Below, in pieces: positions 37,901-51,700 of a stretch of 64,000 bases of DNA. The position numbers and the translations under genes are program-made. Position 1 is the stretch's first letter. Every line of letters starts with the position of its first letter. This DNA comes from Cladobotryum mycophilum (lineage: Eukaryota; Ascomycota; Sordariomycetes; Hypocreales; Hypocreaceae), in contig CM071589.1 in NCBI GenBank assembly GCA_036429605.1, forward strand, positions 2,728,001 through 2,792,000. Reading direction: 5' to 3'. The notes beneath the pieces were generated by a model. It saw only the letters and a program-made list of their open reading frames with translations. It did not search any database and was not told the origin of the DNA.

Positions 37901-40900
37901 AGCGCAGGGGTCGTGAATCTTGCCAACGTCCTTGAACACACCACCCCCTCCCTCCCTTGAGCATTCCGAGGATGACAACAGGGGAAAAAAGGACACCGAG
38001 TTGAGAAAAACAAACCTCCATTTCTCCATTCAAGCTCTTGCATGAAGAGAGGGAGGGATAGATGGAGAGAACGAGACAGAGACGTCAGACACACACCTCC
38101 CCCCTGCCCTCCAAAGCAGGAAGAAAGAAGAAGAAGAAGAAGAAAAAGGCGACCAGGGATGGTGGGTAAAAGTAGGACCATGTAAGATGAGGTGCGTTTC
38201 CCGCTTCTCGCCGTCTCGGCTGTTGAGAAGGAAAGCAAGAGGCCTGGTCCTGCATCATACATTGTTTTCTCTTTCAACTTCTTCTTCTTCCACCGTCTCT
38301 TCTCTTTTTTTGCAGCTGCCCCATTGGAAACAGCAACAACATGATCCCTGAACGACGAGAATGAAAGAAAGAAGAGGTCCCCACTATGCGACCCCCACGG
38401 GCATATGGAGCTTTTTCTTTCTTTGTCTTTTTGAAGAGGATCCATGTACGGTTACGCATCACAACATCGAATCAAATCGAGTCACATAACACACGCGCGC
38501 GCATCTTCATCACCACGTACACATGCAAGGTCGTCAACGATTTTTTCCTTGTTCCCCCTTCTCCTGTTTCTTTGTTCATCCTTGTCGGAAGAAAGCCGAG
38601 ACGGAAAGAAGAAAAAAAGGCCCAATCGCTTGCGTGGGATGTTGATGACGACTTACTTGCTTCCTCCGCGGCTGCAAAATTGCATACCCATCCGTTTGAA
38701 CTTATCTCTGTCAGATGTAATCTTTTCCTCTCCCTCCCACCATCCTTCTCACCAAGAACAGGAGCTTAGCCTCCGCAGCAAGCATGGCGTGCATAACAAA
38801 GGCCAAAAAAAAGCCCGTGAGTCTATACTATGGATGGGTAGTTACAAAAAGTGTGTATCCTTTTTGGTAAAGCGGTGGCTGTTTTTTTTGGTGTATGCCC
38901 GCAATTTGTAATGGTGGTAATAGATGGAGTGGAGTGAGAGAATAGAGTGAGGGGAGTTGAAGACAAAGAAGAATTGAATAAATGAATGAATGAATGAATG
39001 AATACCCCACTACCCCAGTCTTTCTTGATTCCCCTCCTCCTCCCCTCAATTCCCCCAGAAACCTTTCCCCATATGGAGAGCGATAATAGTACGATAAGCC
39101 CCAACTCCAAACTACTACTTGAGCAGTTAAATTGCCTTGGTAGTATCTAATAGTATCTAGTAGTGGTAGCGGTGGTGGTAGTGGTGGTTTTCCCCAGTTC
39201 TATCCAAGAAAATAAATCGGGGTTGTATCGCCTTTCTCAGGTGAGGCGTTTTGCGCCCTTCATTCTTTCGAAACTAGAAGGAAAATGACAGATCGTGGAA
39301 CACACACGAAAAAGAAGAAGAAGACAAAGAATACGGAGAGAGGATTGGTTGGTGGGTTGATTGGTTGTAGTTTTGGGGGCCGCAATACGCAAAGACGGGG
39401 GGGCGTGTGCATTTTTGTGTAAAAGAATGAAGCCAGCGAAGAATTACTTACATACGGATAATAATGAGAAAGAAAAAGGTTGGTGGTGTGGTTGATTGTG
39501 AGCAGAAGAGAGAAAAGAGTCATGCTTGAGCTGAAGGAGGTGAAAGGGGGTGGGGGGAGTGAATGATGATGGGGTGAAAAGGGATGGGGATGAGGAGGGG
39601 GAGGGGCGTGAACAGAAACGGAGAGAGAGATTACTATCACCATGGATTAGGAATTAAGTAAAATAAAAGTTCAAGAAATGGACGACATCCGAAGCGTGCA
39701 AAACAAAACAAGGCACATGCTTCTACCGACATGGGGAAAAGGGCAAAAAAGAGAGGCAGGCCTCCATGCATTTCTTTTACAAAGTACATACATACATACA
39801 TACATGGACCTTGCCTTGTAATAATCCATGCCTTGTCCAGTCCCTTACCCATACCCCCGTATATACATACCTAGTTTAACCCATCCCCCCCAATAAGGAC
39901 TAATCAGCTTTCTGCATATGTAGGTGATATCAGAAATTCCATCCATGGATATCAACTTTCCAACGTTTCACAGCATGAAAAAAAGCCCAATTCCAGCCAA
40001 AGAAAAATTTTCACAGAGTCCCTTCCTTGCTTGTTTTAATTTTTGGCCTTTTTTTTTCTTCCAATCAAGCAAAAAAGCGAGATTGGATTTATAATTAAAC
40101 GGAGGAATTATGAGAGAGTAGAAGAAGAAAGAAAGAAAGAAAAACTCCGTTTCTCCGATGGAAAAGGAGAGAGAGAGAGTGAGAGGAAGTGAGTGAGAGA
40201 AGGGGGGGAACACATGGTTGAGCTCGATTGGTATCGTAGAATGTCGGGAAAGAAAACTTGTTTTTTTTTTCGTGGCGGGTTTTTACCCGACGACAACGAC
40301 GATGACAACGACGACGACGACGCGCGCCTTATTGATGGCGATGGCGTGTTGTGTGTGCTGTCTCTCAGCCCCCCCCCCTCCCTCCCCAGGTTTATGGATA
40401 GAACGGATTGTCATTGCGTTACCCGATGGAAGCCCCATCGAGATCTAATAGGTGGGTAATACAAAGCAATAATCATCATCATCATCAAAAAAGAATCTGA
40501 GGCGTGAAAGTGGTTCGTTCGCCAAGTGTGTTATGTAAGACCTAGCCAAGAAAAACTGGGCGTATTATGGAGGAGTAGTTCGTATCACCAGCCAGCTGAC
40601 GCATCGATGATCGTGAGGGGCCCGTGACTGACAACTGAATACCAAAGAGTTGTCCGAATCTGCCATTCTCTTGTCATTGTTTGTAGAATATGGACCAAAA
40701 AAGGGTATCCGACAAAGACATCGCTTTGTAAGAGGTTTTGGCCAGTAAAAAACACACAATTCTGTTCAACTTCAAGTCCATCACGCTATCCCAAACTCGT
40801 AGACTACCCAAACATTGCATTACAAGAGGAAGAAGGAGAAAGAAGAAAAGAAAGAAGAAGAAATAACGTAAGAGAAAGTGAATAAAATCCCGCAGTTGAA
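34901..40900. other. Gene-free region rich in purine/pyrimidine tracts
   Basis: Six kilobases dominated by GA/CT-rich tracts (for example 35270-35310, 36530-36615, 37310-37370, 37610-37800, 38110-38150, 40110-40205) and tetranucleotide repeats (GAAT units at 38975-39005, ACAT units at 39784-39805). Frames in it translate to Arg/Glu or Ser/Leu low-complexity strings. The end near 40900 is the 3' flank of the minus-strand BTB-like gene. No RNA gene seen. Confidence 0.55.
37722..37776. repeat. CT/GA inverted repeat with short loop
   Basis: A CTCTCT tract, then CTATC-T-GATAG, then a GAGAGA tract: a near-continuous inverted repeat with a one-base loop. It could form a hairpin or cruciform, or stall polymerase. 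Confidence 0.6.
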
Positions 40901-42167
40901 TCAGACCCGCCCACCGAGATACAAAATATTTTCCCTAACTAGCCACGTGAGAAGCTCCTCCTCTCCTGTATACACATATCCAACTGTTTCCGCCCATGCT
41001 CCTGGGTGAGGCACGGGAAGATCGATCGTATCGCCCCGTCGTACCTTGTCGGACATCATGATGGCGGCAAGAGCGGGGAGTTGTGCTCGAGCGTATCGAG
41101 TGTCTTGGGCATAGTTAGTTTCTGTTTGACAGACACCCTTCAGGGGATGAGAGTGGGATACTTACGCATTGGTACAGCGATGGGTCCTGGAGAATGAAGG
41201 GTGCTGCATGGAGATCCATCGTCGGGCTCCATCTTCACCCCCTCATAGCCCGAGCTCCGTCGCTCGTTACCCATAGGTGGTGACAGAGTTACTCTCGGAC
41301 TGTAGTTGTTGCTGCTGGGTGTCCTGAGAGCAGAGAGCAAGGCTTCGCGATCAAAGTTTGGCGAGTTGGGAGAGGGCAAAGGCTCCGGAAGCGTCGCGCG
41401 AAGCTTCTCTAATTCGAAATGGCGCTTCAGTCCAACCGCGGCACGCTCCTTGGAACGAACGACCGCGCGGACGGTGAGATGGCCACTCTCCGGCGACGAC
41501 AATGGAGAGACTCCATTATCAGTTGGTTCTTCAGAGGGACGCGGGAGCTGCAGTGGTTTCACAAAGACATCAGCATCTTCGGCATTGCCAAAACTCTGCG
41601 CTCCTCTCTTCCACAAGTCTTCGCGAAACTTCTGAAAGTTCAGTTGTCCGATGGCCGAGCCGCAGCAAGGAGCAGACTGTCTCCGGCCCGACAACCTTGC
41701 AGGAACAAGCCAACGTGGACTGTTCATCTCCGTGGGTGTGCGTGGTCCATTGAAGACCACATCTCTGTTTCCTCCCGCGTGGCGTGTACTTCAATAACGG
41801 GGACAACGAAACATGGTTGAATTGCCACAGCAGTGACAGGAGTTGAAGGGTGGATTCCTGCCACCGTCCATCGAGTTCCCAGGGGCGTTGTCAGAGCACC
41901 ACCTGGTGAGGCAACGTTTAATATCTCAAACTTCTGAAGGACTTCCCTGTGGTCAAGTCGCATTTTCTCGTGTTGAGATGGTTCAGCGTTTGAGAACTTG
42001 GGCTCAACATGACGGGGAGACACTGGCGTCTCTGATCGAATCGCCTTGATTCGGGGGCTTGATCGTCGTATTGATTGCAAGCGTGATCTATCAGACAACT
42101 CGTTATTGCCCGTCTGGATGGGTGCAATGGCAGGACGTCGGGCCCTGGATCTAGTTGAAAGGGGCAT
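40901..42167 (-). CDS. Unknown protein with BTB-like C-terminal segment
   Basis: Starts at ATG 42167 (MPLSTRSRARRPAIAPIQTG). The C-terminal exon is 40901..41103, joined to the exon ending at 41166 by a clear 62-bp intron (GTAAGT...CTAAC...AAG). The junction in the middle is uncertain. The best reading is an intron at about 41763-41902 (AG|GTGGTG donor), giving exons 41903..42167, 41166..41762 and 40901..41103 and 354 residues. A different acceptor nearby, or one missing base near 41774-41776, would also join the frames. The N-terminal two thirds are Ser/Pro/Arg-rich with SP/TP sites (VVFNGPRTPTEM). The last 65 residues (RYARAQLPALAAIMMSDKV, then VGYVYTGEEELL and NILYLGG) resemble the second half of BTB/POZ-like folds. 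A regulatory or cell-cycle role is only a guess. It is divergent from GWT1. Confidence 0.65.
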
Positions 42168-42981
42168 GATGAAAGAGGAGTGTTCAAAAGTTGAATGAAT
42201 CAGAATTAGATTAGAGTCAGTTTGGACGGATGAGAGCTCAGTATCAACATCCCTTCATCAACGAGGTGAACCAGAGCCTTTTTACATTTTGATATCTCCT
42301 CCCTCCTGGTCTGTGTGCTCTGACGGTTGAAGTCTTTGAGCGTCATTCCTGGGGTTTGGTTTGTTCGGTGAAGGGGAAAGAAGAGGAGAATGACGACAAA
42401 CATCTCAATATAGTAGGTTCATAGTCCCCTATCCGAACACATTCCAGCTCCGCGCAAATCACAAAGGTGCAGAATGTCCGTGGGTTGTGTTGTCAACAGC
42501 CGGTTGGTCAGTTGAAGCGAAATGGTGAACAAAGAAACACAGTGCACAGATCTCTTGCACACAAAGAAACGACGTGGCGGTCATTCGGTCCCGATATTTT
42601 TGGTCATGTTTGAAAATATCATTAGATCACGTTATCACAGTATCTTGTAGGAAAAGTTGATGCCTAGTATAGCAGTCAAGGGTGATGCCCTTCATTGTTC
42701 AAATTTTTTTTTGGCCAAGTTTCCTTTGGATATGTTGACGTTGGTTGTGCTTGCTGCAATTCGTACCGTGCACGTGATGATGGTGATGGTGTTCTAAATT
42801 AATCTCGATTGGCTAAAGTCCGACCTCAACGATAGGCTGACAACACCATCAAAAATTTTGGGGGGAAGTTGGCAATCTGGCCCTTTCAGAGCACTTTTGC
42901 CTTGTCATTTGTCTTTCCCATATTCCTTTCATTACCATGCGATAAAGCCATTCCCTCTCACAACCAACCACTCTTTTCATA
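42168..42981. promoter_or_regulatory. Divergent promoter region, BTB-like gene and GWT1
   Basis: About 810 bp between divergently transcribed genes. It includes an ATTGG (inverse CCAAT) at 42808-42812 and a GATGGT repeat near 42777-42792. No gene inside. Confidence 0.5.
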
Positions 42982-44534
42982 ATGTCTAATTCCGCCAACT
43001 ACAAGCAACGGAAGGAGGACTTTGTGTCCAACTTATCTGGAGGTTCGGTATCAGAGATCGGCTATGTGACAGCAGTTGCGCCGGTATGCTCACCTTGATG
43101 ATATCAACACCTACGCAGTCCCAGACAAGCAATTAACCCGTGCGCTAGGTAGCAATATTGCTCTGGTCTGTTCTCCAAGCCCGCCAATCCTTCTTCAAGC
43201 CATACTCAGTCCTTGGTTTTTCCATCGACTTCCTTCTCAACGTCGGTGCCATTCTACTCGGTACGACCCTCTACTCAAGCCAACCTATTCTCCTCAACCT
43301 ACTTCTCCTCGCACCAACGATTCTGCTCTGCATACTGCCGTCGACTACGTCTGCCCGCAGGAAGAAGCCAAGGGTTCCACCAAATGCGCAGTCGAAAGAA
43401 GCCGCAGGGCCCCTCCCCGCTCTGTCTATCAAACCATTCCTCACCACCTACCGAGGGTGTATGATGATCGTCACTTGTGTTGCTATTCTTGCCGTCGACT
43501 TTCGCCTCTTCCCACGACGCTTTGCCAAGGTTGAAACATGGGGCACTTCATTGATGGACATGGGTGTGGGTGCGTTTGTCTTCTCCGCCGGCGTCGTAGC
43601 GGCTCGTCCTGCCCTCAAAGAGAGGATGACAGGTCGTAGAATAGGATTGGCCACCAGATTGCTGCAATCACTGCGCCACTCGATCCCCCTCTTGGTCTTG
43701 GGCGTTATCCGACTCCTGAGTGTCAAAGGACTGGATTATGCCGAACATGTGACGGAATATGGAGTTCACTGGAATTTCTTTTTCACGCTCGGCTTCCTAC
43801 CTCCCTTTGTTGCCATCTTCCAAGCGGCTTTAAGCATCATCCCGTCGCATGCCGCGCTTGCCTTAATCATCGGTAGCATTTACCAAGCTCTGCTCGAAAA
43901 CACGAGCCTAAAGGCGTTTATTCTGACCGCACCAAGAATAGACCTGCTATCCAGGAACCGAGAGGGCGTGTTTAGTTTCATCGGCTATCTTGCCATCTTT
44001 CTTACTGGCCAAGACCTCGGTAACCTCATCATACCTAGAAACATTCCAGCGGGGAGCAATTCACCTGCAGGTGTACAAAGAAACACTCTCATTCTAACGA
44101 TAACTGTCTGGGCCGGAATCTGGACTGGCTTATACCTGATAACCACCAACTACAACTATGGATTTGGTTTGACAGTCTCTCGAAGAATGGCGAACCTGCC
44201 GTACGTCCTATGGGTTTCCGCCTTCAACTGTTGGCAAATCCTCTCATTTTGCGTCGTGGATACCATCTTCTTCCCCTCCTTCTACAATGCCACGGATGCA
44301 CGAAGCGAGAAGGAGGCCTATGAAGCAGCTACAAGTCCCGTACTAAGAGCATACAACCGAAATGGACTGATCTTGTTCCTGATAGCAAATTTGTTGACGG
44401 GCCTGGTCAACATGACTGTACCAACTCTCGATGTCACTCCGGTTGCGACCATGGGGATTCTTCTCGGATACGCAGCAACCGTAACCGGTGTTGCCGTGGT
44501 ACTGGATGCCTACGACATATCTATTAAACTCTAA
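42982..44534 (+). CDS. GWT1: GPI-anchored wall transfer protein 1 (GPI inositol acyltransferase)
   Basis: Two exons, join(42982..43083, 43149..44534), one 65-bp intron (GTATGC...CTAG), 495 residues. The start MSNSANYKQRKEDFVSNLSG and the phase-0 junction TAVAP|VAILLWSV restore the conserved Gwt1/PIG-W N-terminus. Gwt1 acylates the inositol of GlcN-PI in the ER membrane, an early step in making GPI anchors for cell-wall mannoproteins. The chain has about 12-13 hydrophobic segments. Conserved blocks seen include the N-terminal RKEDFVSN motif, VTEYGVHWNFFFTL near residue 225, NREGVFSFIGYLAIFL near 285 and PYVLWVSAFNCWQIL near 375. Fungal Gwt1 is the target of the antifungal manogepix. The closing residues (SIKL) do not carry an obvious KKxx signal. 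Confidence 0.95.
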
Positions 44535-47500
44535 ATACGCCCATTGCGAAGTAACACGGCGCCAAAGGCGTCATGATTCATGATTATCGCAGCCAACACA
44601 AAATCTTGGCAGCAGTCTTATTAGTTCGACTAATCTCGAATGTACATACCCATATCTATACCGACAGATCCAATCGGCTCATTTCTGTGCCTGACACAAG
44701 TCTGGGGTTGGGCAATCCAAGACAAAATGAGACATGTTTCCCGTGAGCCCCCAGCCCATTCATTTGTATCTACATCGGGAATAGGCAAGGACCTTTGTTT
44801 ACCATCCCTCGGGACAAAGGTTCTTGAAGAATATGGAACTAAAGTGAGGGCCTGATGTGTGCGGCTTTTTCCAGATGCCTAGATATGTCTTCGATATGGC
44901 AATAAACGTAACAACATTCAATCCAAGGAGACATGAAGAAGGCGACCCAAGACGAATCATCCCCAAGAACGAACCTCAAATTAGACATTTAGGCTTTTAA
45001 GTGCTTCTAGCTTCTAGCTTCTTACCGGGAAGTCATCTAGCCTCTCTTTCACATAGTGAAACCAACCTCAAAGGGATAAAACACGTTCCGTGCAACACAA
45101 GGGATGAATGCCACTCTAAGCATGCACAATGGGAGAGGCACGGAGAGCTTAAATGGTTTCAAGCTACTTTTTACATTCCTTATTAATATGGGTGGGTGCA
45201 TCTATCTCGAACATCGTCTCTAGAAGATCCGGAAATGCAAATTGCAGCGTATCACAAAGTCCACTTTCGTCAGCCTGCCCAAGGGAGTTGTAATGGTGGA
45301 AGTGAATCTACCCTGCATCACACAAGAACATTGACGTTTCAAATTGATAGAAGACGGTTAATTTAACGTGGGGCATGAGCAAACAACGGTCCGTGGTAAG
45401 CAGGAGAGGAAATTGTAAAGATTCGTTACGAAAGAGGGCCAACCCTAGACAGACCTGACTCGGTATCTGATATCATCCCGTCCTCTACGTTGTAAGGCGG
45501 ATACACCGCAGTATCTTGTCATGATACAGTAAGAGAACGTGATGACCCACCAATTTCTCGGAAAGGATGCACATGTCACGTAAGCCACCCCGTATCCTTG
45601 AAAGCAGGAAGTAGTAATAACAGCCTCCCTTTGTTGGGGGAGCTCCAGTGAGACACGGAGAAGATTATCCTCGGAGGCTGGGAGATTGACATTGCATGTT
45701 CCATTAAGAGCGTGATAAGCTTCTTGAATGGCTAGAAACATACCCTATAGAATCATCCGCCCAGGGGACCGAACGTGCAGAAGCGCCCTTGGCGATGTGA
45801 TGGATGGATATGTACATTGGGCGAGCGAGCGTTGAGAGATCAGCATTGTGTCCTTGCCGAGTAGTCATTCAGAATACAATTTTGTCTGTAAAGGGACTAA
45901 ATAAGGGCTTCCATCAGACGGAAGGGAGTGGAGCATCAGATGTAAATTGTAAGTGCCCGGATCTACATTATTAGGCATTAGCAACTCTGCAAGATTGGTC
46001 ACAAAGGACGGGGAGAATGCAATCGCAATCTCGAATTCGGATCGAGATTAGCTTGCCTACATACGAGGGGGGCAATGCATGTGAAGGATTGATTGCTTTA
46101 CGAGGGAGTTTGATTTGATGAGAGAGAGGTTCATTAACACTTGGGTGTTTAATCTCTCTTCCCCTTCCCCCTTCCCTGTTGTTTTCCATTGCTACCTTTT
46201 GGAATTGTTTTATTGATTCAACGAGTGATTGATGAATTAATTGAACACCACTCTGATAATAGTATCCCTTGCGCCAGCCAGCCAGCCATCTCAATAATAT
46301 GACTGGTAGTCACGTCAGTATTGGCGGCGACACCGACAAATAACAGATGCAAGCTGGAGCCTCATCTGAGACCCAACGGCCGAGCTTGGCTTGTGATTTG
46401 CCATTTTATGCTGACATACAGCAATTAGTGCTTTGCTCTGTCTGATATGGCCTCAACAATAAAGTAAAATAAAACAAATACCTAACTACTACTACTACGG
46501 AGTGGTAATTAGTACTTTAATACTAATATCGACTACTTACTCAAGTCAGGGTCCAAGTCTGATGTATGTAACTAAAATAAGATAACCCAATGTCCTCCTC
46601 GGCAGCTCGTGCGACGCCTGATTCTGTTCCAATAAGAAGTTCATGTCACATCTCGTGGTTGATTCGCCTGGCAGAGAGACGGGGAGGGCTTGTTTGCTGG
46701 GTCACAAGGAATGGCCGGCCACTGTTTCAAGAACAGAAACCACTCGCCCTTATTTGACAAGACTCTTCTTCCCCCCAAAAAAGTAAATGAACAAGGGAGG
46801 CCTTCTTTTTTGGGGGTGGGTGAGAACTAAATTGGACGAGGAGGAGAAGGTCATAGGAGGATGGATGGGATGGACGACTTGTTTAAAACTGTATGCCTCT
46901 ATTTGGACCAAAGCTCCGAGGCCCTGCTGGGAGGTACCCAGTACATGCAGGAACGACGCGGTCATAGTACCAGTGCCCGCATTGACCCCTGAATCTAGCG
47001 CGTTTTACCCTGGGGAAGACGCGCTGTCGGGTACTTTGAAGTCATCGGGACTTGGACTGGCTGGGAAGTACCTGTACCAGTAACCAGTACCAATACCCAG
47101 AGGACGGGCCAAGTGCCTGGGACGGGTAGCGCTCAATATGGTGAGGTGCTCCAGGGCCTCCTCCATTGCGCTTGGCTTTGGGCTGGGGACTCCGCTGAAT
47201 CCGCCAGTGGAGGGCCCATTATCGCTGCAGTGACCTTTTGCTGCCATCCATCCCAATCAATTTCGTCTTCAACTGTAGGAGACGGAGAGACAGAGAGAGA
47301 GAGAAGAGCCTCTCTCCAATCTTTGTTGAACCTTCTCTACTCTTCTCCTCCCCTCCCCTCCCTTTTTGGTTCTGGTTTGTCTTGTTTTCCTGGCCCTTGT
47401 CTGTGCTTCGATTGTGTGTCCAGTTCGGTACCGCATCGATTTTTTTGTACGAGTACATTTTGTGCCATACAGCTGCGACACTGCACACTCGGTACAAGTA

Positions 47501-48733
47501 ACTTGTGCGCGTAATTTCACAAGTCCACCCCCAGCGTCGTCCCTCCAAGCCGCCATTCGAAGCTCCCTCCCAGCCATCGGGAACCTCCAGCCTCCCCTTT
47601 GTAGGTACGAGGAGGAACAAGAGGAAGAAAGCAGAGGAAGAGGCAGAGGAAGAAGCGGAAGAAGAAAAAGAAGAAGAGAGTTGTTTGAGTGAGTACCCAT
47701 TACCTACTACTACTTACTTGATCCTACCCAGTGATTCCAATCTCATACTCTTTCAATCCATTCCAATCTACTCAGCCCAACTTTTTCTTTTCTTTCCTTG
47801 AAACTTGGCCCTACACATAGTACTGCCTGCAATCAAGGCCCCATCTTCATCCATCCATTCTTTCTCATCCCATTTCCTCTTAATCAGGCTGCAGGCCAGC
47901 GCCACCAAAAACTTTCTCGCCTGGCTGTGCTGAAAGGTTGAACTACCTTGAACTACCTTGACCTACCTTATCTTGCCTTGCCTTGCCTTGCCTTGCCTTA
48001 CCTGAACTGACTGACTGACTGACTGACGACGACGCCGATGACCAGGACGACACTCCTTCAAACAATTGTTAGGATTTCGAACCAGAAGAGGCACCCAATC
48101 CGAGCCTGACCATTCCGCCCTGCTTCCTACCATCCCGTCCGTCCGCCTGTCTGCCAACTCTTTGCTGCGCCGGCCCCCTCCATTCTTGGCCCTGCGCGTC
48201 TTGACGGGGACTGTCCACTCAGGAGACCAGTTTTTCTAGCCATTTAGCTGGGCCACGACGGGTCGCCTGTGAAACAACCACCAGAAAAAAAATTGGTACC
48301 GCCTCAGCCGACTTGTACGAACCATGAAATAACCAAGTTGGCTCATTGGCACATTTCAGGCTCTAAATCATTGTCGCTCCTCTATAATCTGCGGCCGATT
48401 GACTTGCATCTTCCCACTTAAAACGCTTGCAGGGGAAAAAACAAAAAAACAAAAACGATTAATACCGTGGAAGCGTTCAAACAGAGTACCTACTTACTTA
48501 CCTTCAACACTAAATGGTCTGACCCTTTGCCCGACCAACAATAATACAACGCAACGCAACCCTCCTGCATTTATAGGCCTTCAGGTTGCCTCTAGTCGCC
48601 GAAGCCACACGCAGAAATTTCAACAAACAAACAGTCCTCCCGCCGCCCACTTCTCGTCTCGACCAAAAGGAAAGGCCATCTCGTAATTCGACTCCACCCA
48701 CTCGTTGTCTCGTCACGCGTTGTAGCGCGAAAG
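44535..48733. other. Intergenic region between GWT1 and the kinase gene
   Basis: About 4.2 kb. The first part is the GWT1 3' UTR; the last kilobase is probably the kinase promoter and long leader. A minus-strand frame at 45445-45741 (99 codons with ATG, start MFLAIQEAYHALNGTCNVNL) has a mildly protein-like composition but no domain I know. A TACGGAGTG word lies near 46496, a purine tract at 47609-47688, CCTTG units at about 47966-48000 and CTGA units at 48007-48027. Confidence 0.5.
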
Positions 48734-51700
48734 ATGTCGTCGGCTGCATTGCAAACGGCCCCTCATCAACCAACAGCGTTGCCATCGAACGGTACCCGAC
48801 AGTACGCTCCGACACACACCTCTCCAAACCGGGAAATCTACAATGCCCACCAGAGCGCATCGGGAACATCGCCATCATCAAGACGTCCGCCCTCTCGAAA
48901 GACGAGCGGCGCCGCCCAGGTTCCCTTTGATCCCAACTCGTCCGTCGTCTCTCGCACGGCCGCCGGTACGACCCGTCCCTCTGAGCACATATCTCCTGGG
49001 TCTGACCGCTTATCGAACGCAGCTCCTGTCGCACCTCCGCGAACTTCTTCTACACACTTGCCTCCCACGCAGCGGCGAACTCAGTACTCTAGCGAAAAGA
49101 TGAACAATTCCCCGCGGCACGGACAGTCCGACAGCTCGCGAACCGCCTCTCGCGGTGATGCGAATGGCGCTACCAACGAGGGCAGAAGCAGAAGAGCGCA
49201 GAGCCAGAGCCAGCACAGTCCACAGGACACTGGCGCCTATACACCCAGTCGAGATGCTCATCCGGCCGAAACCTCACTGCCTGTTCGCCAACACCCGGCA
49301 GCAAACTCGAAGCCACCGCGCGAGGCAAGCGAGAGCCTGAATAGGGCCATCTCCAATGGCGAAGACGCGCACGGCCATGATGGTCGAACAAACTATCATA
49401 CATCGAATTCCCAAGATGCCGACCCTGCAGCACCACCTCCTGTTGTGCCGACAAGTGCAAGCGGCGATGAGCGACGAACTCGAAGCAGGCATGATCACAG
49501 CCGCAGCCACAAGTCGACTACCAAGTTTGGCGACTTCATCCTGGGAAACACGATTGGTGAGGGTGAATTCGGAAAAGTCAAACTGGGCTGGAAACAAGAT
49601 AGTAGCGTTCAAGTGAGTTGCGGCTGCTCTTATGGAAGGGATATTTAACTTACCATCTTCAACAGGTTGCTATTAAACTTATTAAGAGGGATAGCGTGGG
49701 CACCAATCCGTCGCGATTGGCCAAGATCAAGCGCGAAGTCACCATTCTGCGTGGCATTCACCATCCCAACATTGTGCGATTAATAGACATGGTTGAAACT
49801 GATAGATACATCGGCATCATTCTCGAATATGCGTCTGGAGGCGAACTGTTCGATTACATCTTGAACCACCGCTACCTGAAAGACAACTCGGCGCGCCGCC
49901 TCTTCTCTCAATTGATTTCTGGTGTTGGCTACCTTCACAAGAAGGGAATTGTACATCGTGATCTCAAACTAGAGAACTTGCTTTTGGATCGCAATCGCAA
50001 CATTATTATTACCGACTTTGGCTTTGCCAATACGTTCGACCCGCACGAGGAGCTGAATGAGGAGGAGGAGCTCAATTTGTCTGATCGCGACTACGTAAAA
50101 AGGATCGGTCTCGACAAGATCAAGCCCAACGGCACTCGCAAGGGTGATCTCATGCAGACGAGCTGTGGAAGTCCTTGTTATGCTGCTCCTGAGCTTGTTG
50201 TGAGCGATTCGCTGTATACAGGTCGAAAGGTTGATGTTTGGAGTTGTGGTGTCATTTTGGTACGTTGGAATTGCTCTTTTTTTGGTTTCCTGAACTAACA
50301 TGAATTTCTTTTTGTCAGTACGCCATGCTTGCGGGTTATTTGCCTTTTGATGACGACCCTGCCAATCCTGAGGGCGATAACATAAATCTGCTGTACAAGT
50401 ATATCGTGACTACACCTTTAACATTCCCTGAATATGTAACACCTCATGCTCGAGATCTGCTCCGGCGCATTCTGGTACCAAACCCCAGGAAGCGTGCGGA
50501 CTTGTTCGAGGTGGCTCGTCATAGCTGGTTGAGCGAATATGCGCATGTCGTTGAATTTATTACGAGTTCAACTACCTCGCCATCCGAAGTTCACAGCGTT
50601 AGCGCCACCACATCGGACTTTGCGGATGGCCCCATGGTCACAAGGAGTGCCTCTGTTCGGGAGACCCCCAAGCAAAAATCGCCTGCCCCCAACGCTGTTG
50701 GCGGTTTGGCCAAGGCCCACGGCAAGATCGATGCTCCTGTCGAGTCTACTCAGCGTACCAGCAAGGACAACAAGCGTCGGACCGTCCAAGTCGAATATGT
50801 TGCTCCCGTTACACGGACCCAGCGCGGTACCGACGAAGATGTCTCAAGACCGCAGACCCAACCTGCTCCTCGATATCGCCAGGATAGCCATGACGGTCAC
50901 TCATACGAGAAGCCTCTACCCCGAGAACCCCCTGTTACTCGTGATGGTCAATCAAGGCCCCCCAGTCGAAGCGACCACCAAGCTCGCATAACAACGGTGC
51001 GCCGCCACCAAGGCAGTCTCGTGAGATGCGGGCCAATTCGGACAATGCCTATGGTCTGAATCCCAATGTGAGTGTAGTGCGACCTCATACCGGAAACTCA
51101 TCCCAGTCTGCCACATCCCTCGGTCTCCATTCTAGGGGCAATTACGGACAGCCTGCTCCTCCCGCCATTGCAGATACCAATGCCCAGGGCCGCATTCAAC
51201 AGCCTTCACTCAATGATGAGGACGCTATGGGAAGACCTAGCGTCGGCGTACCCCCAAGTTTGCCAAGATGTCGGGCTTCCACGAAGGCAAGGGTAGCGAA
51301 GGCAGAGGGCACAAGAGGTCTAGCACGATAGGAGAGATTAGCTCGAAGCTTCTAGGCCGCAGTGGATCAGTCTTCAGCCGTAAGGGAAAGAAAACAGAAC
51401 AGCAGCAAGCCGAGAAGTCCAAGAAGTATCCGCCCATCAGCATGGCCAACTCCATGGCCCCCGGAGAGGAACCGCGGCCTCGTCAGTCGATCGAGTCAAA
51501 GGCCTCGCGAAGGTCATTTTCTATTGGCCTGGGGAAGAAGCGTAGTGGCAGCATGACCGGTGGCTCACAAGATTCGATCGAAAAGAAGGAACGTCGACGC
51601 TTTTCATTATTGCCTGCATCATTCTCGCTCAAGGCCGTAGGTCTCGGAAAGGACCAAGAAAGCGCCCCGCCATCGGAGGTAGAATCTCAGCAAGACTTGC

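Noticed and set aside
48510..49034. 174-codon minus-strand frame over the kinase start
   Set aside because: It overlaps the disordered N-terminal exon, has no domain, and uses the complement of biased codons.
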